From: Magnaporthiopsis rhizophila
Taxonomy: Eukaryota > Ascomycota > Sordariomycetes > Magnaporthales > Magnaporthaceae
Length of the DNA: 64,000 bases
Assembly: GCA_003049465.1 (NCBI GenBank)
Contig: PYSS01000021.1
Span: forward strand, 285,311 to 349,310
Direction of reading: 5' to 3'
Part shown: piece after piece, positions 26,149 through 37,173 of the stretch
Position numbering within the stretch: the stretch's first letter is position 1
Layout of the letters: every line of letters begins with the position of its first letter
Position numbers and translations under genes: made by a program
Notes under the pieces: model-generated
What the model was told of the DNA's origin: nothing
Seen by the model: the letters and a program-made list of their open reading frames with translations, nothing else
The model's database searches: none

Positions 26149-26646
26149 TTAGGCCAGGATGGCGACACCGGCACCCAGGAGGCCGAGCATCAGGCCGCTC
26201 TGGAAGAAGACGGCGCTGCCGCCGCTGCCAACGGGGATGGTCACGGGCGGGGTCTTGGTAGCAGCAGGCGGCACGGGTAAGCCACCGGTAGAGGTGGCAA
26301 TCTTGGTCGGCGCGGGCGGCACGTACGTCGTCGCGTTCCTGGTCGGCACGGGGTAGGCCGAGGTAAGGTTGACGGTCGGGTAGTAGGTGCTGCTGGTGCT
26401 GATGATGATGCTGCTGCTGCTGCTGCTGCTGGAGGTGGTGTTGTAGTAGACGCTGCTGGTAGAGCTGCTGGAGCTGGCCGAGCTGGTGCGGCCAGGGCAG
26501 TTGGAGACCGTGGGGTTGCACGTGGTGATGGTGATGGTCTTCGTCATGGTGGCAGTCGAGGTCGTGGTGCCAGAGGTCGTGGTCTGGGCCGCAGCCACGG
26601 CAGCGAAGGAGGCGACGACGCCGTAAACGAGGTTCGAAGCGAGCAT
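26149..26646 (-). CDS. Serine/threonine-rich GPI-anchored surface protein
   Basis: Single exon, 165 residues. The first 21 residues form a signal peptide (hydrophobic core and an Ala-Ala-Ala-Gln cleavage region). The middle is almost all Ser, Thr, Pro and Tyr with N-x-T sequons, the pattern of a heavily O-mannosylated wall protein. One cysteine pair (TTCNPTVSNC) is present. The last 20 residues are hydrophobic (MLGLLGAGVAILA at the end) after a Gly/Ser stretch, a typical GPI-attachment signal. It has no catalytic motif, so it is probably structural or adhesive. Low-complexity coding sequence evolves fast, so orthology cannot be judged. The ATG is the first after the promoter and the frame is closed upstream. 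Confidence 0.8.
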   Translation of the reverse strand: MLASNLVYGVVASFAAVAAAQTTTSGTTTSTATMTKTITITTCNPTVSNCPGRTSSASSSSSTSSVYYNTTSSSSSSSSIIISTSSTYYPTVNLTSAYPVPTRNATTYVPPAPTKIATSTGGLPVPPAATKTPPVTIPVGSGGSAVFFQSGLMLGLLGAGVAILA

Positions 26647-28550
26647 CTTGATTGTGTGTGTGAGCGAGTGTGGCGACTCTTTGTGTATCGGTAAAGACCT
26701 GCGTCTGTGTGCTTCGTTTGCCTGGTCGAGGCTGGCTAGGCGGGCTGCTTTTTATTTTTCAAGATGGAAAGACGACAAACAAAAACGAAGGAGGTTGAAC
26801 AGAGGCAGGATATGGATGACAAGGAGACGGTAGAGAGCGGCACGCTGAAATCAGCTGGGAAGGAAGAGAAAAAGCCTTTTTGAGGTTAAAAGAGTGAATC
26901 GCAAGATGCGGGCAACGGTCCGAAGCGAGCGAGGAAAGAAAAAAGGGGGCGAGGAAACGGGAGCTGCAGACCACGGGCCCATGCGCTCTATTTAATCCAA
27001 CGCCCCGGTTGGCAAAAAACGGCGTTGCGGCGGGGAGGGAGCTCAGCAGGGTGCCGGGGGGGGCGGCAGGCCGCTGGAAGGACCGCGCGCCAGCCAAGGT
27101 GCCTGCGGTTGCCCCTGGAAGCTGAACCCACAAGCTCCAGGCCACCCATGCTCCCTGTCCACTCACGGACGCGGGAATTTCGGGCGCGAGTGGGGCGAAT
27201 GGAGATCGCCCTCTTGGGTTACTCATTCCTGGTTTTTTTTTTTTTTTTTTTTGTTGCGCCATTTGGCTAGGGGAGCCGAGAATAACAGGGAGGGCTCACT
27301 CTCACTGGCCAGCCTGAGCCCTTGTTCCTGGTGCCTTGCAGCGGGCAGCATTCGAATCCAGCAGGAGCTTAGTGGTGCTGCAGGAACGCGCCGCTGCTGA
27401 CACACACACACATATTCTCTCTCCTCTCCATCTCACAAAGCAGGGAAACACGAGCACTCGGATCTCGCAAAACGATGCTGCCATGTGGCCTTGTGTTCCC
27501 CCGGTCAGGGGTGGATGGGTGTGTTCATATGGCCGTAGAAACTCAAAAGACGCATACCCAGGTAAAGCAACCTTGAAGATTCGAGATCAACCAACCTCCC
27601 GTCGTCCTACCCGGTCGCATTGATTTATTTTCAGGCCTGTCTTTTTGCAGGGACTCGTATGTAGGCGGTTGGTGGCCAAGACTTGGCCAAGAAACCTGTG
27701 CAATCAAATGGGATGGCTGGTGAAAGCCCTGGCGAACGCCTCTCGCCTTTTTTTTTTCTTTTTCGATTGCTTCATCCGCGCGCCCGGTTTGCCACGTCGG
27801 ATTCGCGGCGGCGACGGTCGAGCTGCGCATTTGCCAGCTCGCCGACGGTGGAGATGAGCATGTCTCGTCTCTGGTGCCAGGGTCATCGGGGGGGCCGTTA
27901 TCGCCCGACGACGGGAATGGCATTCCAGCCGGAGAGAATGCGTTTTTTTTTTCTCTCTCTCTTCTCTCTGCTTCTTTGCTGATTCGGACTGATCGTTCCA
28001 CAGTCGGAAAACCTCCAGTGATTTCTCACAAGCGATGCTTCAGCTGCCGAGGTCGGAGGCTGTGCCTGGCTAGGCAAAGTCAAAGGTGCCACAACACACC
28101 GCGAAATCCTGCGGTCGAGTGTGGCGTTACAAAAGCACACGACACAGCACCATGTCCGGCAATGGATCTGGGCCCTTTTTATAGCACCTAGGTGGCAATG
28201 TGCCTGGGCCGATGACTAAATCAAACCAGAGTTGAAGCCCTCCAGATTTTCTGGTGATGGTGCCGATTCTCGCTTGGTTTTGAATTGCACTGCCGGACCA
28301 AGGTGTGAGCCAAGCAGTGGGGATACACTCACCTAGGTGTATATATATGCAGAGGCTTCTCGCTGTCCTCGGTGGTCTTTTTTTGTTTCCTTTCTCCTCA
28401 CTCACAACCATTCGCCAAGTTTTGAGCCTTTCCACTTGTTCCTACTCGTTCCTTTGGTTTTTCCTATATTCAGTTCTTTGAGCTGTCGATTTCGCAGCTT
28501 CCCAATCGTTTCGTCTCAGCCTTTTATCATAACCAAAAACCTATTTAAAT
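26647..28550. other. Intergenic region, no gene seen
   Basis: Divergent promoter space between the GPI protein (-) and the small secreted protein (+). It contains poly-T tracts (27233-27252, 27749-27758) but no supportable coding frame. Confidence 0.55.
28340..28348 (+). promoter_or_regulatory. TATA box of the small secreted protein gene
   Basis: TATATATAT about 200 bp before the ATG at 28551, just downstream of a CACCTAGGTG palindrome (28331 region) and followed by a CT-rich leader. It is one of the clearest core promoters in the window. Confidence 0.5.
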
Positions 28551-28817
28551 ATGCATTTTCCCGCCGTCTTCAAGGCCGTCGCCATCTTGGCCCTTTCGGT
28601 CGCTCCCGCGCTTGCGCTCCCCGTTGGGGGTAACGATCTCGCCGCCCGAGGGCAGGGGCCTTCCAAACCTGACACAAAGGTCTACCCCTACCCCCCGGTG
28701 CGGCCCAGGCCCCCTCCCCAGCAGGACAATGATGGCAACACCAACTACACCCCTCCCCCCGCGAGGTTCAAAGCGGGTCGTTCCCACCCCAAAAATCACC
28801 GCACCAAAGCCTTTTAA
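28551..28817 (+). CDS. Small secreted proline-rich protein (88 aa)
   Basis: Single exon with a clear signal peptide: MHFPAVFKAVAILALSVAPA with cleavage expected after ALA near residue 22. The mature part of about 65 residues is rich in Pro, Tyr, Asn, Lys and Arg, has no cysteine and contains one N-Y-T sequon. An Arg-Gly near residue 33 could be a propeptide cut. The TATA box and long CT-rich leader point to an expressed gene. Small secreted proteins of this sort are often wall-associated or host/environment-facing, but no known family or motif is visible, and I do not assign a function. Confidence 0.7.
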   Translation: MHFPAVFKAVAILALSVAPALALPVGGNDLAARGQGPSKPDTKVYPYPPVRPRPPPQQDNDGNTNYTPPPARFKAGRSHPKNHRTKAF

Positions 28818-29628
28818 ACAGCCGTATTTTTTTTTCGGTTTGATGAACGTCTTCGTGGTGATTTTTCAGAGTCTTCATTGATTTTGCGGTGGGGAAGACC
28901 CATTGTGAAGCTCACAAGGGTTGGGGTGTAAATTTTGACGCGGTACGACAGGCATGGATGGAAGTTTGGTGGTTTGTTTTGGAGGGGTATTTTTTTTTCG
29001 TTAGCTACTTGAATGATCGGTCCAATGGGATATGACCATGGCAAGCAATACGACATTTCCCTTCCCTCATTCAACTCTTTCCATTCCTGCTTTTTTTACC
29101 GCAGTTGGTGATCCGGGCTTAGTGACCTGATTGCACACTGATCGTCGGTGCATCTGCTTGCCATCGCCATGGATTCCGACGCACAATGCCCACGGCAACA
29201 GATCAGATGCGTATCGATCGATCTTTGACTGTCGAATGGAGAGCTCGGCCATTGGTCAGCAGCCCTGCACTCTGAAACCGAGCACAGGTGTGCCCCTCTA
29301 CCGTAGCGCGGGGTTGATTTGCCCATTCGTGTCGCCTCAGCCATGCTCGCCTGTGCTTGCTTGTTGTGAACCCGTGAACCCCTCATTCGGCCATCGCTGT
29401 GCACTGCTCAATCCCCTGCCCCGCTCGTCTTTTGTGCCTGCCGCTTGACCTGTGCCCTGCCAACAACATAGCGCCATTTTCAGACGTGTCTCACCTCGCT
29501 TCGCGTCGTGCTTTGCCTGAGGCAGCACCGAAAGAACGCCTGCTCCTCTGCCGAGGGAAGCGAACCTACCTCCCTGAGGTAGAGGTACCAACCACGGAGA
29601 TTGATCTCCCCTCAGTCACGCCGCCATC
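28818..29628. other. Intergenic region, no gene seen
   Basis: About 0.8 kb holding the 3' UTR of the secreted protein gene and the promoter of the SH3BGR-like gene. No coding signal. Confidence 0.55.
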
Positions 29629-30974
29629 ATGGCATCCTCCACCGCGGACCAGTCCGCCGCGGCAAAGCCTGCCGCCGCAGCCTACTCAACCGACCCGGCC
29701 CTCTACATCTACACCTCCCTGACCGCGGGCAGCTCCCACATCGTCACGGCCACCTCGCGCCTCGAGACCATCCTGCGAGCGAATCGGATCCCCTTCAAGG
29801 CCATCGACATCGCCACTGACGAGAAGGCTCGCATGCTGTGGGGCCGCAGGGCCGGCAAGGACGAGTCGGGCCGCATGCGCAAGCTGCCCGGCCTTGTCCA
29901 GGAGGGCCTCGTCCTGGGCGTGCGTGCTTCCTTTCTTCGTCTTTAACCGGGCGTGGGTGGGTTGGAGTTGAAGGTGGTTATTTTTGCTTTCTGACACGCA
30001 ATTCACTGCAGGACCTGGTCGAGATCGAGGAATGGAACGAATACGGCGAGCTCAAGCAGCACGTCAAGATCTTCTACGACGACTTCACCCAGCCCTCCAT
30101 CAGCCAGGCCCCCAAGATGCCGCCGGTCCAGCCCAAGCCCGCAGTCCCGGCCGCCGCCGCATCCGCCGCCGCTGCCGGTGCCGCCGCCGCCGCCAAGGCA
30201 GCCATCGCCGTCGTCGGCCCGAAGCCTCCTCCTCCTCCTCCTCCTCCGGCCGCCCCGCCAGCAGCCGCCAAGGGCCCGCCGAAGCCCGGCGCCACCACCA
30301 CCTTGCCGGTGCTCAGCGTCGCCGAGGAGGCCGCCGCCAAGGCGAAGCAGATACGCCTCCAGAGCCTGCGCGATAAGGTCTACGGCAAGGGCAACAGCGG
30401 CCCCGCCGCCAAGCCCAAGGAGGACGAGGCCGCGGCGGACGAGAAGAAGGCGAAAGAGAACGAGGCGGGCGGGGCCAAAAAGCCCGCCGCCATATCCCTG
30501 GCGGCAGCAGCATCAAGGACGGACGCGGGGCTCCAATCGCCCACCACGAGCGCCTGGAATGCCGGCAACGGCGGCCCGGCGTCCTCCGAGAGCATCTTCC
30601 GCACCCTCCAGAGCCCGACCAGCACCGCCTGGAAGCCCACCGACGTCGACCCGCCCGTGACTTCGCACCGGGGTTCGGTCGTGAGCCCCGCGTCGCCCGA
30701 GGAGATTGAGGCGATCGAGAAGGAGCTGGCTATCAAGGAGGAGCCTGAGGAAGAGGAGGAGGAGGAGGAGGATGATGATGATGATAGTGAAGAGGAGGAT
30801 TCTGATGACGACGACGACGAGGAAGAGGAGGAAGAGGAAGAGGAGAAGCCCAAGAAGCCAGCAGCGGCAGCGGCAGCGGCAGCGGCAGCGGCAGCGGCAG
30901 CCCCAGCCCCAGCCAAGAGCTCGGAGCCACCAAAGGAGAAAAAGGACCCGGAGAGCAAAGATACCAAGGCGTAA
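29629..30974 (+). CDS. SH3BGR-like thioredoxin-fold protein with long acidic C-terminal tail
   Basis: Two exons, 29629-29919 and 30012-30974, joined in phase 0 across GTGCGT...TGCAG; 417 residues. Residues about 23-130 match the SH3-binding glutamic-acid-rich (SH3BGR) group of the thioredoxin superfamily: YIYTSLTAGSS, a helix with TSRLETILRANRIPF, then IDIATDEKARMLWGR, and DLVEIEEWNEYGEL. The redox CxxC is absent, as in that group, so an adaptor role is more likely than an oxidoreductase one. The rest is low complexity: Ala/Pro-rich, then a long Glu/Asp run near residues 340-375, a poly-Ala stretch and a Lys/Glu/Pro end. The acidic tail could make a charged interaction surface. Confidence 0.8.
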
Positions 30975-31324
30975 AGGGGCCCTAGACTCCATCTTGTTTT
31001 GTGATCCTTGCCTTTTTTTCTTTTTCCTAGTGTTAGTTCGATGGATGATATCCACAGCCTAGGCCTAGGTACAGCAACCTTGCTATCTGCGATACGTGTC
31101 TTCTTTGCGCAAACAATGCCGTGATATCTGGACGAACCCTCAACTCTTTTGTTCGAGATGCTTTCCGGCGTGTGTGATAGTGTGCTCTGCAAACGTTGTT
31201 GCAAGTATAGAGTGGCGGCAACGTATGCGACCAGCTAGCATTGTCAAGCAGCGCAGGATGAAGCGCTGCCGTCTTTCGATTTTTTCCTTCATCCGTGCCT
31301 ATTTTCCAAAATGCCACATTTGTT
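30975..31324. other. Short convergent intergenic region
   Basis: 350 bp between two converging genes (SH3BGR-like + and PEX6 -). It must hold both 3' UTRs; a CTAGGCCTAGGTA motif is at about 31060-31073. No gene seen. Confidence 0.6.
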
Positions 31325-34300
31325 TTAATCATACAACCCTTCGTCATCGCCGCCCGAGCCGTCCAGGTTGTCAGTTGTCGCCACCGCCTTGCCCTTGCCC
31401 CTCGCCCTGACGCTCCCATTCGCGCTCCCCGGGCGATAACCGTCGCCGCTGACGGTCTCGTCGTCGTCGTCGCTGCTCGACGACGCCACAGCCTTGCCCT
31501 TGCCCTTGCCCAGAACCGGAGCAGCAGCCATCAGGGCTTTCCCTTTGCCCTTGACGCTCGAGCTCGACGAGACGGAGCGGACAGGCCCGCGGGGCAGGAG
31601 GCCGTTGTCCTGCTGCTGATTTTGCTGCTGCTTGTCCCGCCCTCCCTCAAAGGTGGCGCGCACACGCTCGTAGTGCGCCAGCTCGCCGGCGCTCACGCTG
31701 GGTATCAGCTCGCGGTGCGCCTCCATGAAGTCGTGCTCCATGACCATGACGGCCACGTCCTCGGGCTCGGCGTAGTGGTCGAAGAAGTAGGCCGTCGAGA
31801 TGGGCGGCCTTCCGCCGCCGCCGCCCGCCGACGCCTCGCGCTCTGCGTTCAGCGTCTTGATCTTTGCGTCCACTCGCGATGCTTGCCGCGTGACCGCCTT
31901 CAGCATGGCGTCGCTGCACAGGGCGTAGAAGTCGGCGCCCGTGTATGTGAATGGCAGCTTCTCCGACACTGCCTTGAGAGACACCGAAGGATGCAGTGTA
32001 AACCTGGGTAAATTGTATGTGTATGGTTAGCTTGGACCCTTGACGCGATGGTATTAGTATGAATACATGCAACTGACTTCCGAGTTAGCGCCTCCATAAT
32101 CCGGAGCTGCTTCTCATGCGTGTCCGAGACGCCCAGGTATAGCAGCTTGTCAAAACGGCCTGGGCGCAAGAGTGCCTGGTCCAGCAGATCAGGCCTGTTG
32201 GTGGCACCGATAACGAAAACGCCGCCGGCCGAGGAACCGTCGTCGTCGTCGTCCCCGCCACCGCCGCCGCCGCCACCAGACGACATGCCGTCCAGCTCGG
32301 CCAGCAGTTGCGACACGATGCGGTCCATGACACCGCCACTGTCGCCTTGGTTTCCACGCTTGGGGGCGACCGAGTCCAGCTCGTCGAAGAAGACGACGCA
32401 GGGCCTTGCATCGCGCGCCCGCTGGAAGACGCGCCGCACGTTCGCCTCGGACTCTCCAATGTACATGTTTAGCAGTTCCGGCCCCTTGACGCTGAAGAAG
32501 TTGAGGCTGTACTCGGTCGCGATGGCCTTGGCGAGAAGCGTCTTCCCGGTTCCGGGTGGGCCATAGAACAGGATACCGGATCGCTTCTTCATGCCCTTGG
32601 CGAAGAGCTCCGGCCGCTCGAGCGGCAGCTGGATCGTCTCCTTGACGGCCTCCTTGACGTTGCTCAGCCCTCCGACGTCGTCCCACGTCACGTTTGGAAT
32701 CTTGGGTGCCCCGATAGCGTCGGCAAAGTTCTTCCGCGCCGCGTCGACCGCCGTGTCTAGATCGCCCTTGGTGAGCCCGCGCACTGCTGACCCTCCAGCC
32801 ACCAGAACGTCTCTGACCGTGACGGCTGGCAGCCCCTCCTCGGCGCTTCCAGCGCTGGCCCTCTCGGCCAACCCTTCGAGCCGCGCCCGCCGTGCGACCA
32901 AGGCGCGGTCGATGACGTCCACGAGGTCTCCGGCCACCAAGGCCGCCGTTTTGAGAGCGACCGCGCCGAGGTCCACGCCGGTGTCGAGGGCGAGGCCACG
33001 CTGGTCGACGATGGAGCGTAGGATGCCCTCGCGCTCGCCCTCGTCGGGCGCCGACATGTCGAGCTCATGGGTAAAAAGGCCTCGCACGCCGTCGGGGATC
33101 TTGTCAGGCTCCGTCGTGGTCGCAATGAGCACCCTTGCATCCGACAGGATGTCGCGCATTGTCGCTGTCATGCGCTCTGCCGTGAGCGCCTCGACGTGCC
33201 GAATGAGGAGCGCGCAGCACTCTGGCCCGCAGCTCAGTGCGCGCTCCGCCCGCGCCTTGAGCGTCCCATCCGTCTTGACATCGCTGCCGCCCGCCCCTCC
33301 CTCGCTCAGGATATCAAACGCGTCCACTGTGAAGGTGTGCAGGCCGATGTCACGGCACGCGTCCGTGGCCAGCCTCGCCTTTCCAATGTTGCGCTGCGTG
33401 GACACCAGCAGGATCGCGACGGGCGGCGCTTTGAGATGTATGGCCCTTTTGCTCGTCGCGGCGGCCAGCAGCTCTCTAACACGACGCCGCAGTGGCGAGA
33501 TATAGCTTGGCCTAGGCTCACAGATGGCCACGGGAGGTGACCCCAAGACGCCGCTGGGAGGGTTCAAGATACCTAGATAGTATTGCCAAGTGCTCGCTTT
33601 CACACCAGGCACGCGACCATTGACCATGCCCGACGATTCTAGGTGGGCCATGGAGGTCTCGACGCAGGCGGCAGATCCCCATAGTGCCTCGTCCTGTTCA
33701 GCCTCGGCACCGTCGTGCTTCTGTGCTTGAAGGTGCGAGACCCGGAACCAGGCCACCTCATCCAGGTTTAAGCCCCGTCCATCGGGGGCTTTTGTGTTGG
33801 CGGAGCCGGCCGCGAGCGAGAGTATGTCGTCTATCGCAGAGCCCTCGCCAGAGGATGCTTCCTTCATTGTACGCCCAAGCTGCGTGTCTATGGGCACGGC
33901 TATGAGGTCACCGGCCTTGATGACGCGAAGTTTCTTCTCAAAATACCACTTCAATCCAGCCATGACGGCCATCTCCAAGTCCCTAGATGAGGACACGGGG
34001 GTGCGGACCTGCTGGATGATGACGTCACGGGCATAAGGTGGCTGCATGACTGCCGCGGCCTGCGAGTGCGGCCCGCCGCCGTGGTGATGTGCGATGGCCC
34101 TCTTCAGGGGCAACAAGCGCAGATGCGACGGGCTGTCCAGATTGGCGAGAAGGAGGGGTGACGCATACGCTAGAGGGCTGGTCGGCTTCCGCACCTGCGA
34201 CTCGAAGAAAGAAAGGCTGCGGCCGCCATGCTTGGAGCTCGGGATCCGGCTAACGGGCCGTCTCGAGTACCCCTCGGGCAGGCCAAACACCCTGGCGGGC

Positions 34301-35819
34301 CTCCACGCAGGCTCCTGCGCATCTGGTTCCCCGAAGCTCCCCAGGGCGAACGGACCGAAGCCGTTGGCCGGGGGAGCCGCCGAAGCTTCCACCCGGACCC
34401 AGTCTCCAGAGAAGCAGCCGATCCTCGACAGGTTGCTCACATCAACGTAAACGTGGGCCTCCTCGTCGTCCTCGGGCGTCGGCTTCGGGTGTAGCAATTC
34501 CGCCGGTATGGGCTTCACGAGGCCCTGGGCCTTGAACAGACGGCCTCGAGGGCGGTCGGGACGTGCGGTCGTTGCGGTGAAGGACGAGAAGACAGACCCG
34601 GGTGTGGTCATGCCGTTGGTTTTCCTCCCGCGGCCCACGGTCATGGGTGTACCAGGCTGCATGGTCGAGAGACCGCTCGCGGTGGGCTGTGGCAAGGCCG
34701 GCGTCTGCAGCGATATCATGTCGTCGACCGAATCGTCCGATAAATCGTCATTGTCGCCCTCGGACAGCTCCGTCTCGGACGCGCTGGTGGTGGCAGAGCT
34801 CTCAACGGCCGAATCGTTGACCTCGAGCTTGTCCCGCTCCTCGGCGGCCGAGTAGAACTGGTCATTAGCCGTATCCTCGTCGGCCTCCGTAACGCCGTCG
34901 AGCATCCCACCGGGGCGCCCGGAGGCCCTGTCCCTATTCCCCTTTGGGCGCGATCGACTCGGTGAGACAATGATCTTGGTTTTGGGAGAGAGGACACCCT
35001 GCGCAACGGGCTCGCAGAGCGTGACCCTGCCAGGATTCGGCGGTACGTGTGTTATCGGGTGCGGCGGCAGCGGCAGCGGGAACAGATCGCCGGAATGCAC
35101 AACGCGGAGGGTGCTCAGGGCGGCGCGCAGAGCGGTGGCCAAACGCAGCTCGGAAGTTGCAGCAGCCGAGGCTTCTCCCTTGCCGATCGTCGAGGCCTCG
35201 GGGTGGTCCCTAAAGAAGGTGCCCTCGCCGTTCCCAAGACGCTTGGCCAGGTCGCCATCTAGGCTGACAAAGACAGTGTCGAGTGAGAGGGCAACGGCGT
35301 CGACGACCAAGATGTCTATGCCGCTTCTGCTGTGGCTGGATAGTTTGGACGGTGCAACACGCTCGAGGATGGTGGCGAAGTTCTGTAGTACGAGGCTCGA
35401 GTCTGAGGGGGAGAACTGGACGGTTGAGTGCGACAGGGCGGTGGACTTGGTGACGGGCACAATGGTCCAGTCGGTGGTTTCGGGGGAGGCGTCGGGCATC
35501 CAGGGAGCAATGGCGACGTAGTGGACCTCGCCGAGATCCTGCGGCTCTGCGGGCGACCGGGACAGTCGTGTGTCAGCTACGGGCCGGCGACCACTTCCAC
35601 TTCCTTGCTTCACGGACACGCGGATGACGACAACAAGGCACAGAGAGAGGGCTTACGGTTCCTCAGATGGGGGAAAAGGTCGGCGAACAGGTCCTCGGAC
35701 AGAATACCGACGTCGCTACGGAGGTGGTCATCGAGGGCAAGTCGGGCCGAGATGGGCAGCTTGTCCTCGCGCCTTCTCCGGCGCCGCTTCCGGCAGGCGA
35801 GTGCAGGGGCCGCGTCCAT
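31325..35819 (-). CDS. PEX6: Peroxisome biogenesis factor 6, AAA+ ATPase
   Basis: Three exons: 35657-35819, 32078-35546 and 31325-32003, about 1436 residues, phases consistent. PEX6 with PEX1 forms the double-ring motor that pulls the receptor PEX5 out of the peroxisomal membrane. The N-terminus begins with a basic run and the segment ISARLALDDHLRSDVGILSE. The D1 ATPase is degenerate (STQRNIGKAR near residue 770). D2 is intact: Walker A GPPGTGKT at about 1050-1057, Walker B VVFFDELDS near 1108, and sensor GATNRPD with the LLRPGRFDK arginine-finger region. A Gly/Asp run sits between Walker B and GATNRPD. The C-terminal tail after the AAA lid carries Gln-rich and repeated GKGKGKA-type segments and Ser/Asp runs. 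The extended N-terminal frame reading from 35619 is rejected because exon 1 supplies the conserved start. Confidence 0.95.
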
Positions 35820-37173
35820 GGCGGACCAAGGAGGGAGGCGGCGGGCGCACTCGAGCGGGCGACTTTGGTGGGTGGTGCGACGTCGGCGGGCGACGTGGGA
35901 TCAAAGCAGCTGCGGTTCGGCCGACTCCCGCACAGGTCGCAATAACGCACGTTGGGATCAGTTGGTGGCAGGCCGCCAGGGTCTGGCGCCGAGTGGAAGA
36001 CGACGGTCTGGCATAGCACTTCGAAAATTCAGTGGAGCTCACAGCTCCAGCGCCTCGGATTGGGCCTCGGCCCAGCCCAGCGCGCCGGCCCCTCATGGAT
36101 TTGGCAGGCGCGCTTGGGCACCGCGCAGATGACAGAAACTCGGGGCAAGGTAGGCCGGGGTATAGTCACGTGAACGAAACCTGCACGAATACCGGTGCCT
36201 GTCCTGAGATGTCTTTGCCCCATTGAACGTAGCCTCTTTGGTTTTAATTCGTTTGTTTGGTGTTGGTGGACAATGATCTTAGCCTCGATGTGGACGACGA
36301 CTTATGCGATCCCAATCGGGGCCTTCCGCCGTGGGGGGTGGTTTCACATGTCTGTGCTATGATGCGCTGTTTTTGTTGATCTCATAGACATTTATGTCCT
36401 TGCTTTTGTTGCTCAAAATGACGCAACGCTCCCCTGGCTGAGCTTAGCCCTTGGCGGAATCCCTATGCCTGGTACCTGGTATTTACAGGCGCTGAGCTGC
36501 AATCAGTCGTGGTTTTGGGAGGCCTGGCTCCTGACTGCTGACCCCGATTCTACCAATGTTCGGAGACGCGGCTGCTGAGGCGTTCTCTGCAAGGGCCGGT
36601 CGGTTCTGGTCAGGCTGCGTCTGTTCTAAAAGAAAATCCGAATGCGGAGATACAGACGATTCTAGGTACCGCTACCGGGGATTATTTCCGGTGTGGCTGC
36701 CAGATCCCTAGTACGGTTTGTACCACAGGTACTTGGGAGCAGGTACCTCTTTGTACGCGGCTTCTCTATGACGTCTCTCGATTCCAAGCAGACCAAGCCC
36801 GTTTGATTGGCTTACGGCTTGATCATTGGCATCCTGGGGAACCGCTCGCTGGCATCCATAATCTCCTGATGCCGACCCAGAATACATGCAGCGCCCGCCT
36901 TTTGTCGAGTCGGTGTAGCGACTTGGTATTGACAGCTGCATACGGCAGCAAACCACTGTGCTATTTTTATGCTTTAATAGGCCCTGTGCTTACGATATTC
37001 GAAGCTACAAACTCCACGCTGCCTCCCTAGCCTTTTCCCAAGCCACGCTAGACGAAACTATATAAAACTCTCGTCGGTATCCTCCCTGGCCCGTAAGAGT
37101 AAAGGGCGCCGGTGACACCAACATCACCCTTCGCATTGGAGGGTCGGGCGGGGGGTAGCTGGGCTGGCTTGAC
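35820..37173. other. Divergent promoter region between PEX6 and the lipase gene
   Basis: 1.35 kb without coding signal. A TATATAAA element at 37059-37066 faces the lipase gene. Confidence 0.6.
37059..37066 (+). promoter_or_regulatory. TATA box of the lipase-like gene
   Basis: TATATAAA, 108 bp before the ATG at 37174. Confidence 0.45.

Noticed and set aside
31900..35619. PEX6 read as a single 1239-aa frame
   Set aside because: Its first 24 residues and its last 60 or so are intron sequence. The three-exon model restores the conserved N- and C-terminal parts.
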